Positions 25,001 through 39,044 are shown, counted from the first letter of the stretch. The stretch: DNA of 64,000 nt from Ptychodera flava (GCF_041260155.1 NC_091946.1:34873620-34937619); one strand, 5' to 3'. Program-made: numbers and translations. Notes: generated by a model from the sequence alone, not told the origin.

Positions 25001-27187
25001 TGTAATTCAAGGTGAATATTACCTTAATAATAAGTCCTCGTTCTGTATGTGGTAATTTTCACATCTTCACCATTGTTGAATATAATTTGTAAATTTTCCT
25101 ATGTTTTACAGGGTCCTCAAACACACATTCTTGGACTTCTGTCTGTCTACAAACTCTACTGCCCAAACCTTGTCACCGTTTCCACATCGGTGGGCAACAA
25201 GCCGTTCTTCAGGCAGACTGATCGCAAGTGGTCGGAAACCATACGCAGGGTAGTTGAGAAGGGTCTTCAAGACAGCGACAGAATAGAAGAGGTTGGAGTT
25301 GTGAGGGAAGCAGAGTTACAAGCTACAAGTGGCCAAAAGGTCAGAAATAAATTTTCAGCATTAAACTGAATTGCTGTAACTGTTGTATATTGTGTTAGCA
25401 CAACCTCCGTCATTTATCATTGAAATTACAAGGTTTGACAATTTAGCACAAAATGGTCCAATTGACTTTGTACCAGTACCAGTAGATATTGATCGCTTGT
25501 GTGTTTCTCTGTCTGTCTGTCTGTCCACAGTGAAAGTGTGACTGCCCTGCCTGATAGCTTCCTAAAATGATATGCTTAACTGTCATATTGGTGAATGAAT
25601 ACTAAATCATCAGTTTATCATATTAATATTGTATTATTGAACTGGGCATGCATTTCTTGATGTACTCAAGGAGGGGATATTAAAATGTTCACAGTGTAAT
25701 TTGCATTCTGTGTACAAATATACTACCAGGTAACAAGCAGGAATATTTCAGTGGGTACAATATTGTACCCACTGATGTTAAAACTATGAAATCTGAAAAG
25801 TTGCAGCCTCTGGGGCTTTAATGAGTCAATTGTAAATGGATCAGGCAGAGTATGGCAAAAATTCTTTCACAACGAATACTAACTTAAAAGATATTTATGC
25901 AAAATTATCTATTTAAATGCAGGCAAAGCGAAGAAAAATGGAAGTAGTACCCAAGGTGCATATGTCTGCATTGAGCAGGGGACGGCCTGGTAATCTTAAA
26001 GTGCTGCAATTCACCATTGACAAAGTACCTGTGGAGCAGATACAAACATTTCAACAGCTGCTGAAAAATTTTGACAGGCTAGAGGTATTGTAATGCTATC
26101 AGACAGTGTCTTTATCAAGACCGGTAATCCAGGAATTTTATTGGAGTTGAAAATTTCAAAATCCTGGAAAAATGAGTAATAATTCTGGAAATTATAAGGT
26201 GTTAAATTTTATATTATTTCAAACACAAACGTTAATATTCAGATAGTGGTACGTAGTACGCATCAAGTAAATTGGAACTTATGTATGGTAGTAGGGATTC
26301 AACAGTAAGTTTACTCAATATTGGTTTCACGGTTGACTTTATGAAACCTGGCATTTGTAAAGAATAATCACAAGGTAAATAGAGAAACTGATGTTCTGGA
26401 TGTCAGCTGATTCAGTGAATTTGGTAGGGAATGTAGAGTAGTTAAGGTGTACATGGTGAGACCAGGGAAAGAGGTCATTTTTGGTCTGTGTGGATACCAC
26501 ATACACAGAAGCTGATACTATGCTAATGTTTGTGTCTGTCTGTCCGTTGTATGATTGAACAAAACTTGTAAAGTTTTACCTGAAATTTAGTTCATAAGTA
26601 CCAGTGGTTTTCTGAATACAAAATTAGCATCTTATTTCAGTGGACATGGCCTTGTATGACTCATCCCTACCCTACATGTATTATGATTGTTTCTTTCAGT
26701 TACCAAGTCAGATAGCCTCTCTTTTGAGGTCTCCACATCTACAGCAGGTCTTGTCTTGCATGTCAGAACAGACGGTACTTCAGAGATTAAGTAACTGGCT
26801 TCATATGACTCTTTATACAGGTAAAATTGTGACAAATTTCAGAATCCATTTGATTGTGAGATATGTAAATACCTGACCTAATCACTGATCTAGTCCAATA
26901 ATTTTGATTCTCAGTGCATAGAAGTTGCTCTACTTATTGTCTGCTATTTGCTGGTTTAGTGTCAAGTCACATGTTTTGAACTCTGTAGTTTTGAGTTTGA
27001 GATAGATAACTAGATACTCCATTCGTCATCGGCAGATTCTCACAGGCAACAATAAAAAATGAAGTCCTTATTATATGTTATGTAGAGGATTGCAAAAATT
27101 AGACCTAACAGTTGATTAGATTTCCATTTACCAAAATACCATTACAGTAAAATTAAATTGCAATAGAATGACAAAATTACGAAATAT

Positions 27188-27235
<48 letters not shown>

Positions 27236-30200
27236 ATCTAAGAGATATAATGAGACAATACAAAACGTATTTTGACATTGAGTTCACGACGGAGAGAATT
27301 ATTGTCAAACAAAAGTTAAACTCTTGGTGCCATTGACTCTTCATTGACTTTCTATATTTGACAGAAATTATTGACTATCCGATGGAAGGTAACAGCCCAA
27401 GAGCTGAGTACCTGTTACAGCTGCTCATCGACTTCACAGATTTCCTTCAGGTAAGCATATCTTTACAGAGGCCTGTTCTTCCATTGAATCAAAACTTTCA
27501 AGGTATTTTCACACCAGTCAAATGCAAGTTACAAACTCGTGAACATATCTTCTCCAGGCTTTGTTAGACAATTCACTTTTTGCTGTTGTCAAAAATGAAA
27601 TTTGGTGCAAAGTCACTTTTATTTTGATATGTGAAATGGCCACCATTCGTTTTAAGGAAATATGCGCCTTGAAAGTGAAAGACTTAAACTTTTGCCCAAA
27701 CTTTCCTCGTGAAAATGTTCACCCATTTTCTTTCAAAATCAAAACTAAAAAGCAACTGTCACAGTGCAAATTGTGGTACCACTGTCACAGTGCAAATTGT
27801 GGTACCAGGAGAACAGTTAACAAATTTAATATAATCAAATGCATGCCACTTCTGTATTAACTTTCCAGGGAAAAAAAAGTTAATTTCTGATTTTCACAAC
27901 AATTAGATGGTGATATTTTCATTCACTACAAGAGCCTCAAAATGAGCTCAAAGAAGTGTTATATTTTTAGAACAGTATTGTAAAAGTTTTAGAGTCAGAA
28001 TATGTGTCCCCAAGTTAGCGTGCATTCTACCTTAGTTTTATGCAAAGGAATTAAATTTGATTTTACAAGAACAAACAAGATACGGACCTTGAAAAAGAAT
28101 CATGAGATTTTAATCGTCTTTCTACCAGGCTCCATAGACAATCCACAGAAATAAATACAACTTGGGAGAAAGAGGATTAAGTGTAAATATCAACTGTTGA
28201 TGTTTACCTTGAAATTGAAGAGTGATAGAGCACAGATTTACATCAAATTTCATCTCAGATTTGGCGATATGTGTCATAATAAGTAATTTACTTTATCTTC
28301 TTAGTTTCTAAGTGTACCTGCCTTTCTATGGAAGCATTGTGGTCTGAAATCAAGACTACGATAATCTTTGATATTTTTTTCTCTATTCTGTCATCACAGG
28401 AAAGTATACCTGTATGTGAGTTGTTTCTCACAAAGTATCTATACACATGGAATGGCTCTGACTACAGACCATACATTCTACAGCTTATCACAAGATTCAG
28501 AATATGGCCCTTTGAAAGTAGGTACTCTGTGAAATGTTTGATTTTTAACACATCACTCTTGTTCCATGGTCCCTTAAAATACATGTAAACCAAGAACTAT
28601 GCAGATATGAATTTTTAATTTGTGTGCCTGTGTGCCTGATAACCCATTCAGTACCAGACTTGAGTGTAATACATTGTTTTGTAAAGGATGGGTAGACCTG
28701 TATGCAGAGAAATGGAGTGAGAGCATAAAACCAGCATGACCATAGATAATGGATTTCTACAGGATCTTAGGCATAACCTGGGTCAAATGCCATGATTTAT
28801 TGGCTTGAGGGGAGCAGATTAACAATTGCAGCCTTGACACTGACTTATCTTACTTTGTCTTTGACAGAAATGAATGGTCTTCAGATTGACATTGGCAGCC
28901 TTGACACTTATTTACCATACTTTTTTTTTGCCAGAGATGAATGATCTTCTTCTGGAACCACTGCGGAAGTTGTTCTTCTGCTCCTCAGTGTATTTCAAGT
29001 GTCAGGTGCTCTATAGTTTCACAACATTACTGAGGAACTTTGTCAGCATTGAGTGGCCTCGCTACAAGGGCAGACCAGATGGAGATGGAGGCAATATAGC
29101 AGGGAGTGCGCTGGACATCAACGAGTAAGTACGATAACACTCCCTACAGCCCCTTTCACAGCCATTTTCTTGGTTGAACCACAGGGTACAGGGGAAAGTC
29201 CCCTGGGGTGGGGAGGAAGGTGTTTTTTGTGCAACGGTTTACCTTATTTGATTTTATTAATTTTGACTGTGATATTTCAAATAAAGAGTTCAACTCTACA
29301 CCGTCTGACTGCTTTATTATTACCGACAAGTCCTTATCTCCTCTCCAACTTGTGTATACACCACTGTAATTGCTCCGAAAACATTGCCAACTCGCTAATC
29401 CGCTGTCCGTATCAGCGGATTAAGTGATTGAGTCAACACCACAGCAGTCCTACACGCATTAAAATAAGGAAAGGGTTGAAGATCTCAGACACAGTGTCAC
29501 GATGTCGTATGTAAAACTAGTGGACGCTTAAAATATTCATGAATTCGTAAATAAACAGGAAGGTCAAAACTTATTATTCATAAATAAACAGTAAAGGAGC
29601 TCCCTAGTGACCGGCCATTGAGAGAAATTACACACACACCAGGCTATAGGGAGGAAAGGGCTTGGTGACAAAGTGAAAGGGGAAGAATAAAATCAGAAAC
29701 AAGGAAAGGGAACTATGAGACTTGAAATATTTGGTATTGATAGGAAAATGATTTGTTATGAAGGGTATATAATTGTTACAAGAGATGCCATAAGATAAAT
29801 AATTTTCTCAGGATTCAATTTCACCATTTTGATATTGGAGACCTTTCTGCTGAGATTTAAACTCACTGACTTTGCAAGTAGTACATGAGAATCTATCAAC
29901 ATTTTCAGTGGGATTTTCATTTTAAAAGCGAATTTCATCCATCAGGGGCAACAGTGAAATTACATCCCAGTGAACAGTTTATGCTTTTACAGAATTAACT
30001 AATGTCATGAACTCTGCCAGTTTTAAAATTTTTTCAATCATAATTACATGTCCACTATCATATTGACATACATGTGTTGCTTATTTGATGGATGTGAGGT
30101 ATCATTTATATTTCTACTTCCAGAACCTTTGCCTTTGGTGAGCCGCTTGGTGAATTCAGTGCCATGAACACAATTACAGAGTTCATAGGTTTTGTAGATA

Positions 30201-33200
30201 GTCTCTGTGCGTTGGGTCTGCTGGTAGAGGGCAGTAATTCCCTGTTGCTACATCATTCTTTAGCCTTCTATGAACTGGTGAGTAAACTTGAGATCCACTA
30301 TTTGTTTCAGACCATGTAGAAACTTTCAATTGATGTAAAAATAGTTAAAGAGGAAAGTCCCCTACAAAAGGGGGATTATGGTAAAACTATGCAGATGTGA
30401 AAAAGCCATGCTACAGGTAAGACGCACTGGATTTGCTCCGAGATTTCCAGAAATTCGACGGGTGAATGGCGTTAATTCCGTCCAATCTCATACATGACAC
30501 CTGTGAATGTATAGCGACTGCCTTTATGTCGAAAAAAACGTTGAAAAACACTGTTATTTAATACAGAGAACGCATATTTTCACAAAGTGTGGGTCCAGAA
30601 TGTCCATTTGACCTCTGTTCTAAATGTTAATGTATGCTGCCAATCATGATTACTCAAATTCAAATTGCGGCCTAGGCGATCTTGATCCCTGCCGAGCACA
30701 ACAAACAAAGCGTACTGACTTATCACTAAAATCACCGTTATGTACGTACCTAAACACACGCATACACAACCACATACAACGTAAACGATACGACACATGT
30801 AATGAACACGCAAGAAACGGCATTTTCTTTTTGGAGTGATTGGTGGTCTTGAAAAAAAAACGTTTTGTATGTGTTCCTGTAAAAAGTTATGAACATTGAG
30901 AGTCTTCACACGTCGTTTTGAAGGCAATCACAATTTCATTTTTTCCTTCAGGCATCGAAACTGAATCTTTTGGCTCACATTTTGAGGAAGTACCTTTAGC
31001 ATTGTGACAAGTTTGGTCATGTTTATATCAGTTGATTCAATTCAGTTGAGCTGAGTGGAATTGAAATTTCAGTGTCGATTACATCGTTGCCACTATTGCG
31101 TTGTAGATCGATCATCCATGATCATCCATACTCGAGTACTCATCGACGACGACCACGGCCCTGCACAGCTGTCCTGGGGGACTCATCAGCGTCATTTACT
31201 TTCTTTACCAATGTATTTCAAAATATTTGGCTGATCATTGTCACAGATTACTAGTAGTTTCCTTTTGTTGAAGATTCTGGCTTACATATCGGAACAGCAA
31301 GCAGCGTATGTATAGTATGCAAATATGCAGGCTCATCTATGGAACTACGGCAACTTTTCCACTACGTCTCAGTCACATGTCATTTGCATATTACGAACGG
31401 TCGTCGATGTTTTCCGAGGTTACCTATCCGAGGTAACCGGATATGCAATCTGCGCTCACTACACTTCGGGTCATGCATACCAAACTCTAAACTGGGGGTC
31501 GTAACGTTTTAAATCAGTTTTACTCAAAATTTCTTCACCCTTTCCTCTGATTTGTTCGAAATGCCAAAATTACACGGAAAATAAGCTTACGAATGGGTGA
31601 AGATTTGTTTTTCAAATTCACAAGTTTTTTTCCCGTTGCAAGCTGCGTGTAACCCGGCCGTGCGAAGTACCAGTGACCGGCTATTATCTACATCACTGCC
31701 AACCAAAAAAGCCGTAAAGCTACAAACAGTAGAAGGTTCTAACTTACGATTGCTTACGATCACAATCTACTACCGTCCTTAGAGACTATCATCTATTTGC
31801 TAGACTTTCCCCTTATTTTTTACATGTCTAGTTTGCGCGCTTGTACCGAACACGAGATGTTCAGGGCTAGATTTAAACTCAATACAGTGCCCGAGGAAAT
31901 TCTCTCCTGAACTAAGTCAAGACCTTCGTTTTCTATCTTCCTTCCGAAACTCGTAATACTCTGTCCATTTCAACTACTGGCTTCAATCACAGCGCCTTCA
32001 CATTCAAATCACCCGCTGCTGTTGTGAGAAAGTATCCGTTCCGTGTTGATGAAAGCCGGGGTTGAAACCAGGGGGTTGAAAACGGGTCCCATTTGAAATC
32101 GCAACGGAATATGCACACATCTACTTAGACGCAAAAAGGTTAGCAGAAATTCAGAGATGTATTGAAAGCCATACACCGTTGCTGTTTATTGAGCAAATTG
32201 TATGATGGAAATTCGTCTCCGAACTCGGCGATACATGAGCGGCCATTCTGTTTCATAACTTCCTATACATGTATTTCTATTGCATACCACAGCGGTCATC
32301 GCATCGCTGTCTATCGAACCGCAAAACGACTGTGATTTGAATAGGGCCGTTCACAGTTTACGTCACTGTTCTCTCATTAATATGCAAAAATAAATATTTG
32401 TCCGCATTTTAGATTACGCTTTTGAAAATTACGCATGCAAGAACGACGAAATACATCTCAGAGGGCGACTGCTAGTGTAACAGTGAATACTAAAAAACAT
32501 ATTCACGACTCAGAGTACAAGCTGTAAAAACAGCCACGCATGCAACGTTGATAAAATTTGTCCGCATTTCAAGCTGCGTGTCCGATGTCGCGCGCATACA
32601 GCTATATTTAGTAACAAACCTGTAACCGTGAACAGCGCTATTCAGTAAATTTTCGATGAAATTCGAACTCACAGCGTACGGCATACAGTCACTTAGTAGC
32701 GAAGAAATCACAGTCAAGGAAGGTCTCAGGCTGTCGACCAGACCACAGCCCCTCGACCAGTAGGCCTACTCCACCCTAGTTATAATGTAGTCTCGAATTG
32801 TGTGAACCCTACACACTTCCGTAATATTCAGGCAGAGGTGATAATCGGTAGTTCCTGGTGTAAAAGATAGTTTATGTTTCTCTGATAAGCCAACGACTAA
32901 GCATCCCGCCCAGTGTTTGCCATCAACCGACGTCACTACGACGTTGCCTATTGTGCGCCCACGGCACTGGACTTTCCTCTTTAAGGACGAAGTCCCTTTT
33001 TTTGATTTATGAAGAAAACAAACGACCATAAACACTGTACTAATAGAGTCTGTGTACCATATGATATGATGAATAATATAGGGGTATAACCCTATTATTA
33101 TACACCTCCCTCAATTAATCGTCCGTATAAACTAATTCTATGGTAAATTTTGAGGGATGCGGCACGCGCGATATGAGTGAAATGCGTGCGATTATTGAAA

Positions 33201-36200
33201 TAAAACCCCTGAAAATTTGCGCGTCACGTGTCTCCCGTATTCGGGACTCCGCGTACTATAGAAAATACGGAAAGTTATTGGACGGTCAAACTCCCATAGG
33301 TTACGGCAGTAGGTGTATAATAATGAGTTTCATGTGTCAGATTAAGCATTTGTTCATTGGGATATATTTCTGTTTGTTGCTAGGAACTATGACCCTGCAG
33401 TTTCTATATCCATACTCTAAATCTGTACCAAGAAATTCAAAATGTGCCCATTTATTGGAATTATACGACAAGTCTGTGCAGACAAAGCAGAGTTAAGGGT
33501 TAGATCAAATTCGTAAATGGCAGTTTTGTTGACCAACCTTTGAGGTAGAATACGCCTGGGGCAATAGATGTTAGGATTTTTCACCAATTTGCTGCTTGCC
33601 TGGACACAGTATTGCAGCTTCTGCAGCTTATGTTTTCAAGGAAGACATATATATTACTTGGATTTAGAAACAAAAACTGTTGCCTGTACCGCACAAAGAT
33701 AAAAATATGACACTGTCATGAGAGAATCCTTTCAAATTCATGCCTTGTATTTAAAGCCCCAACTCAGCCTTTAAAACCAATGACAGATTTTAAACTCTGG
33801 CAGCAACAATTGTAGCGTCACCTCTTCACTGTCCAATTTTGGATCAGCAGGATTGTTTGTTGTCACAAATCTATACCTCTATATAAAGAATTGGGGTTTG
33901 TGGAAAGCATGTCCTTTGTGACGCATTCACTTCATGTTCAAGGCTCTCATCAAGTTACCGGTGCAAGTACTCAGTTCTGATACACTACTGGTATAGTTGA
34001 ATTGTACCATTGCGTCTGAAATGATTTGCTAGTTGAATGATTGATTCATTGATCTTTTCCTTAACTTCTCCTTTTTTCCCCTTCAATCATAGGTATCAAA
34101 GATCCACACAGTGTACAACTTTCCCTATGTATGTCTGCCATCGGAGGGTATTGCATTGCGAGCCATGTACAGCAGTGATGCTATGGTGCTTTCCAGAATA
34201 TGCCAACTCCTCTGCAAGTATGTCATATTAATCCCTTCTTTACATCAATCTGAGTTACTCTTTTTTCATTAAAGTTAAAATTCAGAGAAATATCATTTGT
34301 GCTCATGATGACTAAGAACTTTGAAAAATTCAATTTTAAAATATTTTTTCCATAGTCAGATTATCAGTTTACACTGAAATAAAACTTGTGCAAGATAATG
34401 TAATGTGCAAGGTCATACAAGCTACTTTTGACAAAAGTTTAACAAAATTACAACATTTACAAAAAAAATGCCTTACAAGATCACCTTAGTTTCCAAAAAA
34501 TTGCCAGAAATTGCTGTTAGACGTAATTTTTCAATATAAGTTTTACAAAAGACCCTATTCAGATTTGTCAAATTGAGATATTACTATAAGAAGAAGTTTA
34601 TTTTAACATGGTCATTCCAGTGAATTGTTTATCACTTTACATAATGTTTGATACTGGAATGTATCAGATCATCCATAACTATATAACTTTGACTTGCATT
34701 TGTTTCATTGTTATACATGTATCTCATAGTTTACATGAAGTTGTTGTATGCATTCTTAACACTGGCCAAAAATCTTGCTTTGCTGTATACAAATCCACTC
34801 AGATCTTATTTTTTGTCGACAAAAATCACAGCGACAGCTGTGCAATGCATGTACTATTGATTTTATTGAGGCGTCTTGTGTAAATCTTTTTTGAACAGTT
34901 ACAAGAAGGAGATAGACCATCTGAAAACTCTACAGGATGATGAGGTTTGTATTTCTTTCCTTTGTGATCTGTATTTTTACCCAGGCTTATCCTGTATAAT
35001 ACTGGTAGTTTATCGTAGTTGGGGAACTTTGGCAAGGAGACTTTGTCGTAGCATGTTCTTGTAGTCAGCAGTGAGATATTTTTGATGACTGTGTAGTGTG
35101 AAGACAAGTGTTTGTCAGTTAGTTTTGAATTTTTTAAATTTTTAATTCTTGATTTTGAAAGGAAATAATATAAATTTCCAAGTTTAAGTCTTTCAGTTTC
35201 GAGATATATGGAAAAAGTTTTAATAGAGCAGAGAGGTTTATGCAGCTTATTGGCATCCATTAACATAGAGTGAACATTCATTTGTTGCATATAAAACTGA
35301 CCTTTCCAAGATCAAACACTAAAAATGCTGATATGCCAACTTTCTGATTTATCTATCTTTTCGGTATGTGGTAGGAGACACTTTCAAATTTTAAATGAAT
35401 GAATTGCAACAATTTAATTTTCAAAATAATTTTTTTCATTTTTTCCCCCAGCATGCTACAGCATCAATGGCCATTATTCCACAAATGAACAGCTACATTT
35501 TACATCTTTGTAATTTGCTGTGGAGAGGCAAGGCATTCCATGCTGATTCATTACTGTCTGTCACTGCTAAAGATGTACCACAACTAGACCTGAGTGACTA
35601 TAATAGTATTTTTTCCATCTGGGAACATCCAGCTTTACAGTGGTGTGCGAGTCTGTATGACATTGAGGTATGGTCAGAGGTAGTTTTGCTCTTTTCATTT
35701 TGAGTTTCACAATTACAGATGGTATTATGGGCACATAAAAACCTTGAAACTTTATTATTACATGTGATGATATGTGAATCAGAGCAACTAATGATATTTG
35801 AGAGGAGAGAAATACGTTACTAAAGTCTGTTTTCAATTTTGTCCTTACTTTAATGCAGCCAATGCCAAATTACAAGTTTTTATTTGTACATGTATGTCAA
35901 AATAAATAGCTTTTTACAAGATTTTTAGAACTTGTGAGAATGACAACAATGATACCATAATTGTTACCATCAATGTCAGAAATAGGATTGCTGTAAGGAT
36001 TGTTACAAAACATATTACTATCAAAATGTATTTGGCTTGAAAACATATCTTTACAAATTATGCCCTATTTCCTTTGTTGTATCCTGTATCCTTTGGCCAT
36101 AATGTTTGTTGTTTTTAAATTTTAAAGTGAAAAAAGAAATAAAATTTAAAGTTGTTAGGCTGTGTTACTGATGATAAGACGGATTAACTGTAATCTTGAG

Positions 36201-39044
36201 GTGGTAAGCGCCTCGAAACTGAAAGCTTTGAACTTGTGCTCATACTTTGCTTAAAGAAATGTTTAATTATTCTCATAATCAATATTGAAATCAGGGTCAC
36301 CAAGCACAGTTCAAGATTAAAGAACCAAATTACCAAAATGCGGCTGACATTTAAAACTCAGAATGGCAGCCATACCTTGTATAAACTATATGGGGAAACC
36401 TAATCATGCTATTTTCACAAAAATACAACCATAAAAATTTCATCTTTTCCAAAGGCTTCAAAATCAGTGCACACAAGCAGCAGACCAGAAAACAAAACGT
36501 AAAATTTTGAGTGTCCAAAAATCTGTCCCCAGGCAGATTAAGTCGTTAAGGCCAAAGTAAGTAAATTCTTTGTTTTGCGTCCGCGCGCCTAGGTTTTTGG
36601 AGATTTTTCGGAAAAAAAACACAAACTTTCCTTTCAAAATTTCGCCGTTGGTGGTGCTATTTTATCGCAAAAACAAGTCGTGGCTTTTAACTTTGCGACG
36701 AAACACTCCTTTACGGCAGTCAGATTTCACTAAAGGACCATGCGGTGACGTAAAACAGTACTCTCTACACATTTACACCTGTCGATACTTACAGCCTCAC
36801 GCCGGTGCCTCATGTTCTCGCTGTCTGTTGTGGCTTTGCCTAGGCCTGTTGTGGCTTTGTTGTCACAATAAAAAATGGATGAAAGCGGGGAAATAATCGA
36901 AGTTAAAAAACAGGAAACCTTTGCACGGCAACTAGAAGGCATGGTCATTGCGAGCAATCGGGACTTGAACAGATAGAGATTCAGTCGGCCGATTGGACTT
37001 GGGTACCACGACTCAGAGAGTATGGCAGACGGAAAAATCGGAAAGTGTCGAGGCCTATCCTAGTTAATTGGTCTTTAAGGTTTGCCAAAAATTTGGTTAA
37101 TTCGTCCATTCTTAACTTGAAGCAATAATAAACCAGTGATCAGTCCTGCAAACGAAAGGCCTTTACGTACTTTTTTGTTCAGTTTGGGTATGTGAAAGTA
37201 TATTAGAATCCCTCTGTGAAAGTTCAAACTTGTAGTAGGCAGTCGTAGCTGCTCTCGAAGGAGGTCACACTTTCTGCATTAATGACATCGGCTGGTAATT
37301 TATTCCAGATGTCCACAACTCTTGCTGAAAAAAGTACTTTTAGTTTATGAAGTTTGGGACAGTGTCCTCAAGATCTCGAGTCGGCTGCTAACTCAAGTGA
37401 AAGGTTACAGTGATCATGGCCTTTGATAACTAATTCTAGCGTTGAATCATGTCGCCGCGAATTCTTCTTTGTTCAAGTGTTATTAAACCAAGCTGTTTAA
37501 GTCTATTTTGATAATTGTAGTGTTGGAGTTTAGGTATTATTTGCCGTGCTAAGATTTTTATGTCCTTTTGTAGCCATGGTGACCAAGCTTGTACTGCATG
37601 TTTGAGCTGTGGTCTCACAAGTTGCTTGTAAAGACAAAGAATGACATTTTTTTATTTGATCGACAATGATCGTTTGATGAGATCAACATTCTGTTTGCTT
37701 TTTTGCAAACTTATCACATTTGCTTGAAGGTTTTAAGGTAGAATGAAGATCATTTTCTTCAGTCGTACGTCCCAGTGAAATATTGTTCATTGAGTATTTA
37801 TTGAAGGGGTCGTTGTAGCCAATATGCGTGCACCAGTGTTCACTCATTTTTTGTAGCTTGTCCAAATCAGCCTGTAGAATTTCAGGATCACTACAATTTC
37901 GCAAGGGATGATATGTCTTGGTATTGTCAGTAAATTTTTTAGTTCAAAACTAATTTCACTGCCAGTATGATTGATGTAGATTAGAGAGAGTATATATTGG
38001 TCCAAGAACTGAACCCTTTGGGACACCACTTGTGACGTATTCTCCATTCAGATGATGCTCCATTTATGACTACTCGCTGTTTTGTATTTGTCAATCATGC
38101 TTTGACCCACTGTAGAATATTTCCATTTATGCCATGCTACTTCATCTTTTCAATCAATCTGGGGTGTGGTACTTTGAAAGTGCAAGGAATATAGATGTGA
38201 AGCTTCCACCTAAATTTGGAGTGGAGACTGACAATTGCGAAATGCTTTCTTTTATTTGATGGAAAGGAAAGGTGCTGGTTTTACGGATTGTCATGAAGAA
38301 GCTACAGGGAATAATTTTTGTCAATTATATCATCAATTTCTTCTTCTATCTGATGCCCTATCTTTCTAAAATTGAATGCGGAGGCTACTAGTTACCATTT
38401 CTGTTTGGTGTTTTCTTTCAAAACACACACCTTTCAGCAAAACTATGACATTCCATCAGAGCATAGGCATTACAAGAAACTTGAAAAAACGTACAAGAAC
38501 TTGAGGACCAAAGACTGCTACTGTATACTGTTATAGTGTAACCATTCCCAAAACTGTCAAGGCTGTCAAGTTGCTGGGCAATGGTATTGACATGTGGACA
38601 CTTAGAATGCATAAGAAAGAAATCTAAAACTAATAAGAGAAAAGCAAACGTCAAAGAATGACTGTTTATTTTGATCCATTTGTTATGAAAATGCATACAG
38701 TGATCATACAGTGTGTCACACTGTGACAGGAGTATTCATGTGGTTTGAGAAAAATTGTCCGATAAAGGCAAACAAATTTTGTGTTAAATTTTCTGTGTGT
38801 GTTTTTTAGCCGCTTACCCGCGTACCTTTTAGGATTTTGAGTGGACGCAAAACAAAGAATTTACTTACTTTGGCCTTATCAATAAATACTATTTTTTGAC
38901 TGATTTTGATTTCAGAGTGGAGGAGCACCCCAGGACAAGAATACAGCCAAGGAATATCTGAATTACTTACAGTCCCTTCAGCTAGGTGGTATTGACACAT
39001 TCTTAACAACGTATATTCAACGCTATGCCAAGAAATCTCCATAA
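19036..39044 (+). CDS. CENPI: Centromere protein I (CENP-I, Mis6 family), 16 coding exons
   Basis: CENP-I is part of the CENP-H/I/K/M block of the inner kinetochore CCAN and is needed for CENP-A chromatin and kinetochore assembly. Exons: 19036-19120, 19657-19794, 20923-21041, 21786-21893, 24585-24680, 25112-25339, 25923-26084, 26700-26820, 27365-27450, 28400-28517, 28935-29124, 30124-30277, 34093-34217, 34899-34944, 35452-35667, 38916-39044. All junctions are GT-AG with matching phases, totalling 2121 nt (706 residues; human is about 756). Similarity to the vertebrate protein runs along the whole length, for example PYLCHLLYLMTRKEDVKHFR, HILGLLSVYKLYCPNLVTVS, LPSQIASLLRS, FFCSSVYFKCQVLYSF and IWEHPALQWCASLYDIE. 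The start is the first ATG, in context GAAATGG. Introns hold several mobile elements. No breaks were seen, so the gene looks functional. Confidence 0.93.
20010..20340 (+). mobile_element. 5'-truncated LINE 3' end in CENP-I intron 2
   Basis: The frame KAYGQRAFSVFTPSLWNMLP ... ESFKHGLKTYL ending in TGA (about 20017-20153) is the typical C-terminus of a CR1/L2/Jockey-type LINE reverse transcriptase. It is followed by a short 3' UTR and an (AAT)n tail at about 20325-20340. It lies in the same direction as the host gene. Confidence 0.75.
22832..23807. mobile_element. TTAA-flanked inverted-repeat element, about 976 bp
   Basis: It starts GGTGGTTGGAAAGGCTA after TTAA (22828-22831) and ends with the reverse complement before TTAA (23808-23811). 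The interior is AT-rich with no transposase. TTAA duplication suggests piggyBac-like mobilisation, but this is inferred from the tetranucleotide only. Confidence 0.65.
23812..23995. mobile_element. Short MITE directly abutting the previous element
   Basis: The ends AGGTATAC.GT.ACCTGT and their complement are flanked by TTAA (23808-23811 and 23996-23999). It shares its left TTAA with the element to the left, so the second probably inserted at the first element's target duplication. Confidence 0.6.
27190..27230 (+). repeat. (GA)n microsatellite in CENP-I intron 8
   Basis: About 20 GA units. Confidence 0.95.
27660..28030. mobile_element. GCGCCTCG-family short element, copy A (CENP-I intron 9)
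   Basis: It opens ATGCGCCTTGAAAGTGAAAG and closes with GAGTCAGAATATGTGTCCCC then GTGCATTCTACC. Related ends are found at 36.2, 42.4-44.5 and 52.3 kb, forming a dispersed family with short inverted ends. Confidence 0.55.
28820..28935 (+). repeat. Duplicated splice-acceptor segment before CENP-I exon 11
   Basis: GCAGCCTTGACACT followed by a T-rich tract, an AG and (A/G)ATGAATG occurs twice, about 67 bp apart. Use of the upstream AG (28867) would soon meet a stop, so exon 11 is placed after the downstream AG (28934). Confidence 0.6.
30278..34092 (+). other. CENP-I intron 12, no gene seen
   Basis: The largest CENP-I intron, about 3.8 kb. Short open frames on both strands look random. A small hairpin GGGGTATAACCC with AT-rich flanks lies near 33080. 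No clear element ends were identified. Confidence 0.5.
36204..36540. mobile_element. GCGCCTCG-family short element, copy B (CENP-I intron 15)
   Basis: It opens AAGCGCCTCGAAACTGAAAG and closes with CCAAAAATCTGTCCCCAGGC. It directly precedes the inverted-repeat element at 36547. Confidence 0.5.
36547..38878. mobile_element. Inverted-repeat DNA element, 2.3 kb, in CENP-I intron 15
   Basis: 36-bp perfect terminal inverted repeats (TAAGGCCAAAGTAAGTAAAT... at 36547-36582; complement at 38843-38878) enclose 2.3 kb. A minus-strand LINE fragment occupies 37.2-38.1 kb and may be a later insertion. The right end lies 37 bp before the last CENP-I exon. Confidence 0.7.
37224..38060 (-). mobile_element. 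LINE reverse transcriptase fragment, minus strand
   Basis: Minus-strand pieces include SGVPKGSVLGP (RT motif), LQADLDKLQKMSEHW ... YSMNNISLGRTTEENDL, MRPQLKHAVQAWSPWLQKDI ... LGLITLEQRRIRGD, and a C-terminal VVDIWNKLPADVINAESVTS ending in TGA at 37224-37226. The order is that of a Jockey/CR1/Rex1-type LINE. It is broken into several frames and 5'-truncated. Confidence 0.75.

Noticed and set aside
32490-33496. Short open frames in CENP-I intron 12
   Set aside because: The CENP-I protein is colinear with its vertebrate relatives across this intron, and the frames match no known family that I recognise.
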